DNA from: Rhizobium sp. BK650
Lineage (GTDB): Bacteria; Pseudomonadota; Alphaproteobacteria; Rhizobiales; Rhizobiaceae
Direction of reading: 5' to 3'
DNA length: 64,000 nucleotides
Assembly: GCF_014195325.1 (NCBI RefSeq)
Contig: NZ_JACIBK010000012.1
Span: 62,001 to 126,000, forward strand
The translations under genes were made by a program, and so were the position numbers. Of the stretch, positions 45,659-54,823 are shown in pieces; the first letter of the stretch is position 1; every line of letters begins with the position of its first letter. Below the pieces are notes generated by a model. It ran no database searches. It was given only the letters and a program-made list of their open reading frames with translations, and was not told where the DNA came from.

Positions 45659-46786
45659 ATGCCTGTTAACTTGCAACGCATCGGTGCGAGAAGCAGAAAC
45701 TTGTTGTCACCTTCCATTGACGGGAAGGTCTCATCTTCGGCGATGCGCAAGCTGCGCATCCTGCATCTGCTTTTCGCAGACGAAATTGCAGGATCGGAGA
45801 GGCACTGTATCGACCTTGCGAACGGGCAGGCAGCTCTCGGGCATGAGGTCCACGTTGCCGGATATCGCCGCTCGCCGATCATCCCGCTTCTCGGCGACAA
45901 CGTCATTTTTCACGGGTTCTCAACAGCGCTTCTGCGAGGAATGCGATTGCGACGGTTGATTGCGAGAGCCGGAATCGAGGTCGCGCATGCGCACCACAGC
46001 CCAGGCAGCAAAGCGCTTGCCACCGTTTCTAGTGCCGTGACGACGATTGCGACCCTGCACGTCGGCTACAGGCCGAAGCGACACGCGCGCATGGACGGCG
46101 TGATCTGCGTAAACCGCGATCAGTTGTCCCACCTTAACGGGTACGCCGGCCAAGCAGGTTTGATTCCGAACTGGCTGCCAGATGCAACGGGCGAGGAGGC
46201 CGTTGATTTGCGTTCCGAATTGGATCTGCCCCGTGAAACGCGGTTGGTCGGCGCCGTAGGGCGACTGCATCCAAGCAAGGGAAACGACGTCCTCATCGAA
46301 GCCTTCAGGCAATCTGCGCCAGAAAATGCGGCGCTGGTCATAATCGGCGAGGGGCCGCAGCGCGGCGAACTGGAAAAAATGGCGGCAGGCGACGGTCGAA
46401 TTCGCTTGCCGGGCTACACAGACAATGTGCCTGGATTTCTGAGTAATCTCGACTTGTTCGTTTCTCCGTCTCGCGAGGAAACGTTCGGTCTGGCCATACT
46501 TGAGGCGATGCGTGAGGGGCTTCCCATTATCGCAACAGCAACGAAGGGACCCTCGGAATATCTGCATCGCCATCCGGTCACTCTGGTGCAACCCGGTTCC
46601 GTCGATGACATGTCAGCGGCGCTGACTGATGCCCTCAAGCCTCACGGCACCGTGGGCCAAGGGCGCCTCGCATATGATCTGAGTGCCTTTTCCCGGTCGA
46701 CGGGTATCGCAAACGTGCTCGAATTCTATCGCGAAGTTGCTGCGAGAAAAGGCACACGGATGAATGCCCCACCAAGGCGCCCCTGA
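45659..46786 (+). CDS. GT4-family glycosyltransferase
   Basis: About 347-375 residues of GT-B type, depending on start. LRILHLLFADEIAGSERH is the N-terminal acceptor domain with its Gly-Ser loop. AVGRLHPSKGNDVLIEAF opens the donor domain, and SPSREETFGLAILEAMREG is the E-x7-E donor-binding motif. The ATG at 45659 has GGGGG upstream; MRKLRILH at 45743 is the minimal family-like start and may be the true one. It is not part of the polysaccharide operon; solitary GT4 enzymes of this kind often act in LPS core assembly. Acceptor unknown. Confidence 0.87.
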   Translation: MPVNLQRIGARSRNLLSPSIDGKVSSSAMRKLRILHLLFADEIAGSERHCIDLANGQAALGHEVHVAGYRRSPIIPLLGDNVIFHGFSTALLRGMRLRRLIARAGIEVAHAHHSPGSKALATVSSAVTTIATLHVGYRPKRHARMDGVICVNRDQLSHLNGYAGQAGLIPNWLPDATGEEAVDLRSELDLPRETRLVGAVGRLHPSKGNDVLIEAFRQSAPENAALVIIGEGPQRGELEKMAAGDGRIRLPGYTDNVPGFLSNLDLFVSPSREETFGLAILEAMREGLPIIATATKGPSEYLHRHPVTLVQPGSVDDMSAALTDALKPHGTVGQGRLAYDLSAFSRSTGIANVLEFYREVAARKGTRMNAPPRRP

Positions 46787-47104
46787 TATATGTTTGCAAT
46801 AGCTAAGCATGATTTGCCGGAAGACCCATCGTCGACCAGCGCGTTTTCGAACTCGCAAACTTTTAACTTGATCGGCAAATGTGTCGTCAGACGATGTGTA
46901 GGGATTGATGGCACGATGACGATGAAGGACGTGTTGGGGAGTTACAACGCAACCGTTCCTCGCGCCACCCAGCCTCGAACTCCCCCAGGAGCCAGTGGCG
47001 CATCGGCGGCACCGGCGAGTGCGGATTGATCGGCAAATGCAATGCCTGTGATCGCGGCCGCGAGGCCGATTAGGACGGCACTGCGCGCATGCTGCGAACT
47101 TACC
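46787..47104. other. Intergenic stretch with a possible signal-peptide remnant
   Basis: About 318 bases. On the minus strand 46975-47090, one frame reads RSAVLIGLAAAITGIAFADQ, like a signal peptide, but has no start codon. Perhaps a gene remnant. Confidence 0.35.
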
Positions 47105-48247
47105 TCACATTAGGCGAGGAAGCCGGTTGTTTGTTGGTGCCGGGCCAAGCTTGGACCGCTCCAGCCGATATGGCCGCGCCCATTCGCGCCGCGCATCCTC
47201 CGAAAGCACCAGGCCATGACCCAAGCGGTCGGGTGCGTAGGCGAAGCCGTCGCGGATTTCGATTGGCGTCTCGACTAGGTGGTCAAAGTTCTGGAAGGAA
47301 TATTCCAGCCATTCGACCTCCGGCAGGGCAACAGCCATGTGAACCCCGATTTCCAGGAAGGTATTGCCGAGGCTGACCGGGATGCCAAGTTCGGCAGCCA
47401 GCCAGCCGATGCGCATAACATCCGTTACCTGCCCGTGGACATTCAGGATGTCGGCGCCGTGATGGTCGAGCAGGATCCTCTTGCCGGACAGATCGAGATA
47501 TTCTCCGCTGTTGATCTGGGTCCAGTTGACGGCATGACGCAGGGTTCGCAAACCCTCGAAATCGTGGCGCAGAATGGGATCTTCCACCCAGAGGAGATGA
47601 TGTCCTGCATCGCGTATTGCCGTCAGCTTGACCAGGGCCTCCTTGGAATTCCAGGCTTCGTTCGGATCGATCATGATCTGCGACCCCTCCGGCACGACCT
47701 TCTTCAAGAGTTCGAGGCGGCGAAGGTCGCGGGCAAAATCAGGATGGCCGACCTTGATCTTGAAGGCGGTGTAGCCGACGCTCGCAGCATGCGCAAACAG
47801 CGCGCTGAAGGCGTCGTCGCTCAGGTGGAAGTCGAGGCCGCTCGCATAAGCGCGCACACGGTTGCGTCGGCTTCCAAGGAGGCGGTGCAAGGGCATGCCT
47901 GCCTGCTTGGCGGCAAGATCCCAAAGAGCCACCTGCAGCGCTTCGTGAAACGGCAGGGAGTAGGCGCGCTGATTGCCGCCGCGCGGTCGGTTCACCCGAT
48001 GAACCAGTCCGATCGCCTTTTCTCCCTTGATCGCTGGCCAGACTTCGTTCTCGAAAACGGCCTCGATCTCGGCCTGATCCGGCAACGGATAAAAAAGCGT
48101 CTGGATGAAGCCGAGCCCCACCTCGCCTGTATCCGAGATCAGTTCGAGCGCGGCCACGTTGGTCTCGTCAGCGCGAACCTGGCTGTCGCCGATTACGCGG
48201 TCGCGGGCAAACTGAAATCGGGTTATACGGAAGCGGGAGAGAGACAT
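47105..48247 (-). CDS. Enolase-superfamily (mandelate racemase/muconate lactonizing) enzyme, probable sugar-acid dehydratase
   Basis: 380 residues. The capping domain is followed by a TIM barrel. The base motif K-x-K is FKIKVGH (K163, K165). Metal ligands fit D194 in IDPNEAW, E222 in WVEDP and E249 in NSGEYLD. H271 (NVHGQVTD) or the later NTFLEIGVH region supplies the opposite-face base. It probably dehydrates or epimerises an acid sugar; exact substrate not readable. Divergent from the GntR gene, with a perfect palindromic operator in the 62-bp gap, and linked to a sugar ABC transporter. Confidence 0.88.
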   Translation of the reverse strand: MSLSRFRITRFQFARDRVIGDSQVRADETNVAALELISDTGEVGLGFIQTLFYPLPDQAEIEAVFENEVWPAIKGEKAIGLVHRVNRPRGGNQRAYSLPFHEALQVALWDLAAKQAGMPLHRLLGSRRNRVRAYASGLDFHLSDDAFSALFAHAASVGYTAFKIKVGHPDFARDLRRLELLKKVVPEGSQIMIDPNEAWNSKEALVKLTAIRDAGHHLLWVEDPILRHDFEGLRTLRHAVNWTQINSGEYLDLSGKRILLDHHGADILNVHGQVTDVMRIGWLAAELGIPVSLGNTFLEIGVHMAVALPEVEWLEYSFQNFDHLVETPIEIRDGFAYAPDRLGHGLVLSEDARREWARPYRLERSKLGPAPTNNRLPRLM

Positions 48248-48278
48248 TAGTGCGCTCGCTGATCGTTTAAAATGTTGA

Positions 48279-48292
48279 TCTGATCGATCAGA
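48279..48292. promoter_or_regulatory. GntR operator TCTGATCGATCAGA (site 1)
   Basis: Perfect 14-bp palindrome in the gap between the enolase-superfamily gene and gntR. The identical sequence occurs at 49074-49087 upstream of the transporter operon, and it fits the centre of FCD/FadR-type GntR sites. Confidence 0.82.
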
Positions 48293-48309
48293 AAGGTGAT
48301 ATCGGACCT

Positions 48310-49008
48310 ATGAAGAAACTGCAAGAGCTGCATGGCGCGAAGTCGATGGTTGGAGATGCGACGGCGATCCGCCTCAGCGACCTGGCCTACGAGCGCGTCC
48401 TCGAAAGCCTGTTCGAACGCAAGGTACCGGTGGGTGCATTCATCTCGCAGAACGAGCTGTCGGCAATCGTTGGTGTTCCGGTGGCACCCTTGCGCGACGC
48501 GCTGCGCGTGCTGGAAGCGGAGGGCATTTTGACCATCCATCCACGCTCGGGCATTCAGTTCGTCCGGCCGGGCATGGAACTCACCCGCTCCACCTATCAG
48601 TTTCGCTCCATTGTCGAGCGCGCGGCTATCAGGGTGTTTGCCGAGGAGGGCGACGAGAGCCTGATGAATGCGCTGGAGATTAGGCATTCCAGGCTTGTTC
48701 GCCAGCTCGAGCGTAACGGCATAGGGCCTGAGCAGCTTTTGGAGACGGACGCGCTCGAGCTGGAACTTCACGCTGAGATCATCAAGGCCCTGCGCAATCC
48801 GCTGATCGACAGTGCCTACCGGCGCATGCACAACTATCTGCGTCTTCTGCGGCTGGAGCGGAAGGTCACGGTGCCGATCCTTGTGCGCACGTTGAAGGAG
48901 CACCTCGATATACTCGAAGCATGCAGTACGAGGGACCCGGATGCCGCCGAAAAGGCCCTGATCGCGCATTTCCAGGCAGCGGTGCAACGCAATCTCGGTC
49001 TCGTTTAA
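48310..49008 (+). CDS. GntR-family (FCD/FadR subfamily) transcriptional regulator
   Basis: 232 residues. The winged-helix domain spans about residues 20-85: FISQNELSAIVGVPVAP, LRDALRVLEAEGILTIHP. The all-helical FCD ligand domain follows; histidines in LELHAEIIKAL, EHLDILEAC and ALIAHFQAAV are the metal/acid-binding set. It probably represses both the divergent dehydratase gene and the ABC transporter operon, and releases on binding a sugar acid. Two identical operator palindromes support that. Confidence 0.93.
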   Translation: MKKLQELHGAKSMVGDATAIRLSDLAYERVLESLFERKVPVGAFISQNELSAIVGVPVAPLRDALRVLEAEGILTIHPRSGIQFVRPGMELTRSTYQFRSIVERAAIRVFAEEGDESLMNALEIRHSRLVRQLERNGIGPEQLLETDALELELHAEIIKALRNPLIDSAYRRMHNYLRLLRLERKVTVPILVRTLKEHLDILEACSTRDPDAAEKALIAHFQAAVQRNLGLV

Positions 49009-49073
49009 TCCCTTCGACGCTTGCTGTCTTCGATCGAGCGTGTTGCGGGATCTCCAAAACGATGATATTGCCG

Positions 49074-49087
49074 TCTGATCGATCAGA
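49074..49087. promoter_or_regulatory. GntR operator TCTGATCGATCAGA (site 2)
   Basis: Identical to the 48279-48292 palindrome. It lies 26 bases before the start of the substrate-binding protein gene and is followed by a degenerate half copy (GATGATCTGATAT). Confidence 0.82.
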
Positions 49088-49113
49088 TTGATGATCTGAT
49101 ATCTCGGGAGGAG

Positions 49114-50355
49114 ATGGTAGTGCAACTCAGTAAGCGTGAATTTCTGATAGCTTCGGCCGCGTTGAGCCTGGCGGCCGGTCTTCGCAGCGCCAACGCCGCC
49201 ACCGCCATCAACTACTGGCACCATTTCGCCAGCCAGTCGGAGATGGCTGGTCTCGCAAAGATCATCCAGCTCTTTACAGCCGCAAATCCGGATGTGGCGG
49301 TGACGCAGGAGGGCATCCCCAATTCCGAATATATGGCCAAGGTTTCGTCGGCGGTCGTTGCCGGCGGGCGCCCCGATACCGGCATGGTGATCGCCGAGCG
49401 TTTTGCCGATCTTACGGCAATGGGAGCGCTTGTTGATATCAGCGCACGCGTCAATACCTGGGCCGGCAAGGCCAACCTTCCCGACAACCGCTGGACGGGA
49501 ATGTCGCAGGACGGCGCCATCTATGCAGTGCCAGCCTATGCCTTCGTCGACTGGATGTACTACAGAAAAGACTATTTCGAGGAAGCCGGGCTTTCCGCTC
49601 CGAAAACCTTCGAGGAATTCCTAGTCGCTTGCCGAAAGCTGACGGACCCTTCCAAGAACCGCTACGCGTTCGGGATGCGCGGCGGCGCCGGCGCCTTCAA
49701 ATATGTTATCGACGTGATGGAAGCGTTCGGCTCGCCGCTCGTCAAAGATGGCCAACCGGCCATCGACAAGCCGGCAGCCGTCGAGGCGATCACTTTCTAT
49801 GCCGACCTTTTCCGCAAGGAGAAGGTGGTTCCGCCCAGCGCCCCGAATGATAGCTACCGGCAGATTATGGAAGGTTTCAGGACCGGTCAGACGGCGATGG
49901 TCTGGCACCATACCGGCTCGCTTATCGAAATCTCGGCAGCGCTCAAGCAAGGCGAACAGTTCGCGACCGCGCCGATGCCTGCGGGTCCCAAGGCCCACAT
50001 TGCCCGCGTCGCCTATGCCGGCAACGGGATCTTCAAGGAAGACAATGTCGAGGCCGCGTGGAAGTGGATCAGCTTCTGGGGCGAGACGGATGCGGCTATC
50101 GCGCTTCTCGAGGCAACGGGATATTTTCCGGCCTCCACGGCAGCATTGAAGGACGAACGCATAACGGGCAACCCGATCTATGGCGCGGCAACGCAAACGC
50201 TGGAGTTCGGCCGGTTGCCCAACAGTTTTGTCGGTGCCGCCGGTTGGTCGGAGAACGTCGTCAATCCGACGTTCCAGGCAGTCCTGACTGGGCAGTTGAC
50301 GCCGGAACAGGCCGTGGACCGCTTTATCGAAGGCCTCGAAGCCGCCCTTCGCTAA
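49114..50355 (+). CDS. ABC transporter sugar-binding protein (family 1)
   Basis: 413 residues, exported by a signal peptide (KREFLIASAALSLAAGLRSANA/A). The mature N-terminus INYWHHFASQSEMAGLAKII is typical of carbohydrate-binding family 1 proteins (UgpB/MalE group), as are VPAYAFVDWMYYRKDYFEEAGL and YAFGMRGGAGAF. ATG at 49114 follows GGGAGGAG. First gene of the transporter operon, under the GntR operator. The ligand is likely an oligosaccharide, glycoside or sugar acid degraded by the adjacent dehydratase. Confidence 0.93.
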   Translation: MVVQLSKREFLIASAALSLAAGLRSANAATAINYWHHFASQSEMAGLAKIIQLFTAANPDVAVTQEGIPNSEYMAKVSSAVVAGGRPDTGMVIAERFADLTAMGALVDISARVNTWAGKANLPDNRWTGMSQDGAIYAVPAYAFVDWMYYRKDYFEEAGLSAPKTFEEFLVACRKLTDPSKNRYAFGMRGGAGAFKYVIDVMEAFGSPLVKDGQPAIDKPAAVEAITFYADLFRKEKVVPPSAPNDSYRQIMEGFRTGQTAMVWHHTGSLIEISAALKQGEQFATAPMPAGPKAHIARVAYAGNGIFKEDNVEAAWKWISFWGETDAAIALLEATGYFPASTAALKDERITGNPIYGAATQTLEFGRLPNSFVGAAGWSENVVNPTFQAVLTGQLTPEQAVDRFIEGLEAALR

Positions 50356-50422
50356 CCTCGTTCAGGCGCGGTGTCCAAACAGGGCGCGCCTTAATCAGGG
50401 ACGGCGCCATCGCCGATATTCA

Positions 50423-51340
50423 ATGACATCAACCTCATACCGCCGACCGCTCCACCGCCTTGGCGAACTCTCGGAGACAGGTTCCTGGGTCTATCTTCTG
50501 CTGTTGCCGAGCCTCTTTCTTGTCCTCCTCGTCGTCGCCTATCCAACGATCTACGGCTTCGTCATCAGTACGCGGGAAATGCGCCTTACCCGGCCCGGCC
50601 TCAACGGCTGGGTAGGGATGAAGCACTATGTGGCGATGATGTCCGATCGGATCTTCTGGATCTCGTTGAAGAACACCGCGATATGGGTAACGGCAGCGAT
50701 TGCCGTCGAGATGACGCTCGGCTTCATCGCTGCCGTCGCACTGAACCGAAATCTGCCCGGGACGAAGATCTTCGGCATCCTGATCCTGCTGCCCTATTTC
50801 CTTCCGAATGTGGTCGCCGGACACATGTGGGCCTTGCTTCTCGACCCGCGGCTTGGCGTCATCAATGACATCCTCGTCCGGATAGGCCTGCTTAATACCT
50901 ACAAGGCATGGTTCGCCGACCCGAATACCGCGCTTGCCGCCACGATCCTCGTCGAAGCCTGGCACGGGTTTCCCTTTTTCGCCCTGTTGTTTCTCGCTGG
51001 CCTGAAAGGCATTCCTGAAGACCTTTACAAGGCTGCCGCCGTAGACGGCGCCGGATCATTCACGAAATTCCGGTTGATCACGGTGCCGATGCTTAAAACA
51101 GTGATTGCCGCTGCGGTCATCCTGCGCGTCATAAGCCTTGTCAATTCACCCGATCTTCTGCTGGTCCTGACCGGCGGCGGCCCGGGAAACGCAACGCAAG
51201 TGCTGTCGCTCTACGCGTTTCAGACGGCCCACAGGGATTTCAATTTTGGCTACGCCGGCGCCCTGTCGGTCGTGATGTTCCTGATCCTGATGATTTTTGC
51301 GACGATCTACATCCGCCTGTCACGTATAACCAAAGAATGA
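50423..51340 (+). CDS. ABC sugar transporter permease 1 (MalF/UgpA-like)
   Basis: 305 residues, six membrane helices. The cytoplasmic EAA loop reads AAAVDGAGSFTKFRLITVPML, and PYFLPNVVAGHMWALLLDP is typical of UgpA/LacF-type permeases. Partner of the permease encoded 3 bases downstream. The intergenic distance to the binding protein is 67 bases. Confidence 0.94.
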   Translation: MTSTSYRRPLHRLGELSETGSWVYLLLLPSLFLVLLVVAYPTIYGFVISTREMRLTRPGLNGWVGMKHYVAMMSDRIFWISLKNTAIWVTAAIAVEMTLGFIAAVALNRNLPGTKIFGILILLPYFLPNVVAGHMWALLLDPRLGVINDILVRIGLLNTYKAWFADPNTALAATILVEAWHGFPFFALLFLAGLKGIPEDLYKAAAVDGAGSFTKFRLITVPMLKTVIAAAVILRVISLVNSPDLLLVLTGGGPGNATQVLSLYAFQTAHRDFNFGYAGALSVVMFLILMIFATIYIRLSRITKE

Positions 51341-51343
51341 TCG

Positions 51344-52189
51344 ATGTTGCGAACCAAACATAGCAGGCGCTTGGCAGCAGACCTTCTCACCTATATCGTC
51401 CTCTGCGGGCTCGGCATATTTTGCCTTGGCCCGATCCTTTGGATGTTCCTCACCTCGTTGAAGGGCGAAACGGACATCGTCACCTCGCAGATGCAGTATA
51501 TTCCCCGGCACGTGACATTTCAGAATTACGTGGCGATCTGGACGCAGTCCAACTTTCCGGTCTTGATCAGTAACAGTCTGGTCGTCACCATCGTCACAGT
51601 GGCCATCTGCGTTGTTGCCGGCACATTGGCTGCCTACGCGTTCGCGCGGATGACGTTCCGCGGCCGCAACAGCCTCATGCTCAGCTACCTGTTGATCCGC
51701 ATGTTCCCTGCGGTGATGATGATCATCCCGCTTTATGTGATGATGAAAACCGTGGGCCTGGTGGACAGCCGGTTTGGTCTTGCCCTTGCCTATACGAGTT
51801 TCCTGCTGCCGCTCTTCGTGTGGATGCTCAAGGGCTTTCTGGACGCTGCGCCGAGGGAGCTTGAAAGTGCCGCGCGCATTGACGGATCGACGCGGCTTGG
51901 CGCCATGGTCCGCATCGTCTTGCCGCTGGCACGCAACGGTCTGCTCGCCAGTTCGGTCTTCATCGCCATCGCCGCCTGGAACGAGTTCATTTTCGCCCTC
52001 ATGCTGACCACCGGACAGGGATCGCGCACATGGCCCGTCGGGCTCCAACTGATGGTCGGTGAATTCCAGCTGCCATGGGGTGTCCTGGCCGCCGGAGGCA
52101 TTCTCAGCATTCTGCCGGTCATGCTTCTTTTCGCGATCGTCCAACGGGCGATGGTCCAGGGACTGACTGCCGGTGCGATCAAGGGATGA
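51344..52189 (+). CDS. ABC sugar transporter permease 2 (MalG/UgpE-like)
   Basis: 281 residues, six helices. The EAA loop is ESAARIDGSTRLGAMVRIVLPL, and the end motif AAWNEFIFALMLT is typical of MalG/UgpE. Starts 3 bases after permease 1 and ends 11 bases before the ATPase start. Confidence 0.94.
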   Translation: MLRTKHSRRLAADLLTYIVLCGLGIFCLGPILWMFLTSLKGETDIVTSQMQYIPRHVTFQNYVAIWTQSNFPVLISNSLVVTIVTVAICVVAGTLAAYAFARMTFRGRNSLMLSYLLIRMFPAVMMIIPLYVMMKTVGLVDSRFGLALAYTSFLLPLFVWMLKGFLDAAPRELESAARIDGSTRLGAMVRIVLPLARNGLLASSVFIAIAAWNEFIFALMLTTGQGSRTWPVGLQLMVGEFQLPWGVLAAGGILSILPVMLLFAIVQRAMVQGLTAGAIKG

Positions 52190-52200
52190 AGGGGAAGATA

Positions 52201-53268
52201 ATGGCTACACTGTCACTCAAAAACATCCGAAAGTCCTACGGTGCGCTTGAGGTCCTCCACGGCATAGACGTCGAGCTTGAGGATGGCGGTTTCCTCGTCC
52301 TGCTCGGACCGTCCGGGTGCGGCAAGTCAACCTTGCTCAACATCATCGCAGGCCTTGACGATTCCTCGAGCGGCGATATCGCCATCGGAGGGCGTTCGGT
52401 ATCGGCTCTGCCGCCGAAAGATCGCAACATCGCGATGGTCTTCCAGTCCTATGCGCTCTACCCGACGATGTCGGTAGAACGCAACATCGGTTTTGGTCTG
52501 GAGATGCGTGGGGTGCCGGCGGACCAGCGGCGCGAAGCCGTGACGCAGGCTGCCGACATGCTGCAGGTTGCCCATCTCCTCGATCGCAAACCGGCGAACC
52601 TGTCGGGCGGTCAGCGCCAGCGTGTGGCGATGGGGCGCGCAATTGTCCGCAATCCGGACTTGTTTCTGTTCGACGAGCCGCTTTCCAATCTCGATGCTAA
52701 GCTCAGGGTTGAGATGCGCACCGAGATCAAGAGGCTCCACGAGCGGCTCGGGACCAGCATCGTTTACGTGACACATGACCAGATCGAAGCCATGACACTG
52801 GCTACCAAGGTGGCGGTGATGAAGGGTGGTCACCTTCAGCAACTGGCCGATCCACGAACTGTCTACGAGCGCCCCGCTAATATGTTCGTCGCCAGTTTCA
52901 TTGGTTCGCCGGCGATGAATTTCCTGCGGGGACGCGTCGTCAAAAGCGAGCGTGGCTGGCAGTTTAGCGCCGAAGGCGTTGGACTGGAACTTGAAGCCGG
53001 CAAAAGCGAATTGACTGAGCGCGACCTGATCCTCGGTGTTCGTCCGGAGGAGTTGAAGATTGTACAAGGGCACGGCGCCTTTCGTGGCGTCATCGACGTG
53101 GTCGAGCCCACGGGACCGGATACGATCCTGACGACGGTTATCGGCCGCCAAACCGTAATTGCCCGGGTAGGACCTCGTTTTTCCGGAAAAAGGGGGGATC
53201 CTGTTGCCTTTGCCGTGGATGCATCGAGCGTCAATCTCTTCGATGCAGAGACGCAGTTAAGGCTATAG
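52201..53268 (+). CDS. ABC sugar transporter ATPase (UgpC/MsmK-like)
   Basis: 355 residues. The ATG at 52201 follows AAGGGGAAG. Walker A is GPSGCGKST, the signature NLSGGQRQRVAMGRAIV, Walker B LFLFDEPLSNLDAKLR, and the switch His is in YVTHDQIEAMTLA. The C-terminal OB-fold (TOBE) starts around residue 240 (FVASFIGSPAMNF). Energises the permease pair above; such ATPases are sometimes shared between systems. Confidence 0.96.
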   Translation: MATLSLKNIRKSYGALEVLHGIDVELEDGGFLVLLGPSGCGKSTLLNIIAGLDDSSSGDIAIGGRSVSALPPKDRNIAMVFQSYALYPTMSVERNIGFGLEMRGVPADQRREAVTQAADMLQVAHLLDRKPANLSGGQRQRVAMGRAIVRNPDLFLFDEPLSNLDAKLRVEMRTEIKRLHERLGTSIVYVTHDQIEAMTLATKVAVMKGGHLQQLADPRTVYERPANMFVASFIGSPAMNFLRGRVVKSERGWQFSAEGVGLELEAGKSELTERDLILGVRPEELKIVQGHGAFRGVIDVVEPTGPDTILTTVIGRQTVIARVGPRFSGKRGDPVAFAVDASSVNLFDAETQLRL

Positions 53269-53544
53269 CGCTGGCTTGCTGCGGAGCGTCGCCTTGTGGC
53301 AAGAGACGCGCCAGCACCAACCCGGATAGAAAACTGATCGACGCCCCTTTCACGACAAAAGCGAGCGGTTTTCCGAAAACTCCGCAGCCATCTGCGATCG
53401 GTGGCAAGAACGCGCTATAGCAAGACGGTCGTCAAAATTGGCCCGTTACGAAGCGGCTGGAACGAGCCTCGGAGGCTCTGAGGAAAGCTGTGGCCAGACG
53501 ATCTTGCCTCGAAGAGGGGCCTGCATCCACAATCGTGCTCGAAC
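53269..53544. other. Intergenic stretch
   Basis: About 275 bases between the ABC operon and the small gene at 53545. An imperfect inverted repeat (GCTGGC...GCCAGC, 53271-53315) could end transcription; nothing else recognised. Confidence 0.4.
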
Positions 53545-53754
53545 TCAATGAAGGCCCTGCAACCGGTTCCGACGCTCACTCAACAATTCACGTTGAACGA
53601 GGTCTCTGGCTTCGTTGGAAAGACCATTCGGCCCAGAGAGGCCGAGCTCGATCAACCTCTCTTCGATGACCTTCGGAACGCTATCGGCTTCGTGCTGACA
53701 GAGCCGCACGAGCCATTTCCACTCGTCGCTCGTCATGTCCCTTCGCGCGACCAT
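53545..53754 (-). CDS. Small hypothetical protein
   Basis: 69 residues. The ATG at 53754 has GGGAGG 6-7 bases upstream, supporting translation; a second ATG 6 codons on has AAGGG. Helical, with TSDEWKWLVRLCQHEAD and VPKVIEERLIELGL. Resembles short helical proteins common in Rhizobium; no family named. Confidence 0.58.
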   Translation of the reverse strand: MVARRDMTSDEWKWLVRLCQHEADSVPKVIEERLIELGLSGPNGLSNEARDLVQRELLSERRNRLQGLH

Positions 53755-54061
53755 CAATTGCCTCCCATGAAAACAGTCTAACCACAAAATATCACAATTC
53801 TCGTCGAAGGGCAGCGATCTCAGATGTCTCGCGATCAGGCTCTCCGTGCCCCGCTGAATGAGGTGGCCGATGATTATCCGACTGGTTCCGGACTCATGTT
53901 CCTCCTATGAGCGGCAGGTGTAGCATGAGCCGGCGTCCGTTCAAGTCTTTAGAAAAATCGATGCTGTTCAGGCGACGCGACGAACAATATGTCCACCGTC
54001 GCCGAAATGAGACGACCGCTCAATGCGCCGGACTTATCGCATGAAAAATAGGCTTCGATCT
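53755..54061. other. Intergenic stretch
   Basis: About 307 bases. No gene, repeat or regulatory site recognised. Confidence 0.35.
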
Positions 54062-54823
54062 CTACCGCAGAAAATGGATATGCGGTCGGCCGTGGTGAGC
54101 AGATGGCTCCACGCGGGCCTCGACACCAAACACCGTTCTCAGGAGTTCTTCCTTCAGGACGCTTTCGGGCGCGCCTTGTGCGATGATCGAGCCTTGTTGC
54201 ATGACAATCAGCTGATCGCAGAACATGGCCGCATGATTGAGATCGTGAACGGCAATCACGCTGGTCATTGGCAGATCCGATACCAGGCGCAACAACCCGA
54301 TCTGATGCTGCACGTCGAGATGATTGGTCGGCTCGTCCAGGATCAGTTCCTGCGGTGCCTGAGCCAATGCCCTTGCAATATGCGCCCGCTGCTTTTCGCC
54401 ACCCGAGAGGCTTTGCCAGCGCTCACCTCGCTTTTGCTCCATACCGGAGCGATGAAGGGCGTCTTCGACGATGCGGTCGTCTTCTCTACTCCACCCCGAA
54501 AACATCGATCGATGCGGGAAGCGTCCGAGCTTGACGACATCGACTACCTGCAGGTTTGCGTTTGTCGCCGCATGCTGTTCGACAAATGCGATGCGCCGGG
54601 CGATGGACCGCCGCCTGAGAGAGGCGAGATCCCTTCCATCCAGAAGGATACGACCCGCGTCTGGCTGCCTCAGGCCGGCGAGAAGTCTGAGGAGCGAGGT
54701 CTTGCCCGAGCCGTTGGGTCCAAGCAGTCCAAGCATTTTGCCCGGCTCCGTCTCGAAGGAAACGTCCCTGAGGATTGTCTTCCTGCCGATTTTCCAGGTC
54801 AGATTTTCGACTTTGAAACTCAT
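54062..54823 (-). CDS. ABC transporter ATPase, FecE/BtuD-type
   Basis: 253 residues starting MSFKVENLTWKIG at 54823, overlapping the permease stop by 4 bases. Walker A GPNGSGKTS, signature SLSGGEKQRAHIARAL, Walker B ELILDEPTNHLDV, switch histidine in AVHDLNHAAMF. The NHLD and DLN blocks are typical of iron-siderophore/cobalamin importers. Last gene of a three-gene uptake operon. Confidence 0.93.
   Translation of the reverse strand: MSFKVENLTWKIGRKTILRDVSFETEPGKMLGLLGPNGSGKTSLLRLLAGLRQPDAGRILLDGRDLASLRRRSIARRIAFVEQHAATNANLQVVDVVKLGRFPHRSMFSGWSREDDRIVEDALHRSGMEQKRGERWQSLSGGEKQRAHIARALAQAPQELILDEPTNHLDVQHQIGLLRLVSDLPMTSVIAVHDLNHAAMFCDQLIVMQQGSIIAQGAPESVLKEELLRTVFGVEARVEPSAHHGRPHIHFLR

Noticed and set aside
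48247..49224. Long minus-strand open frame opposite gntR (325 codons)
   Set aside because: No domain, composition mirrors the coding GntR gene on the other strand, and it would cover the operator and promoter region.
53545..53787. Plus-strand frame at 53548-53781 opposite the small gene
   Set aside because: The minus-strand frame has a proper ribosome site and protein-like helical pattern; the plus-strand one has neither.
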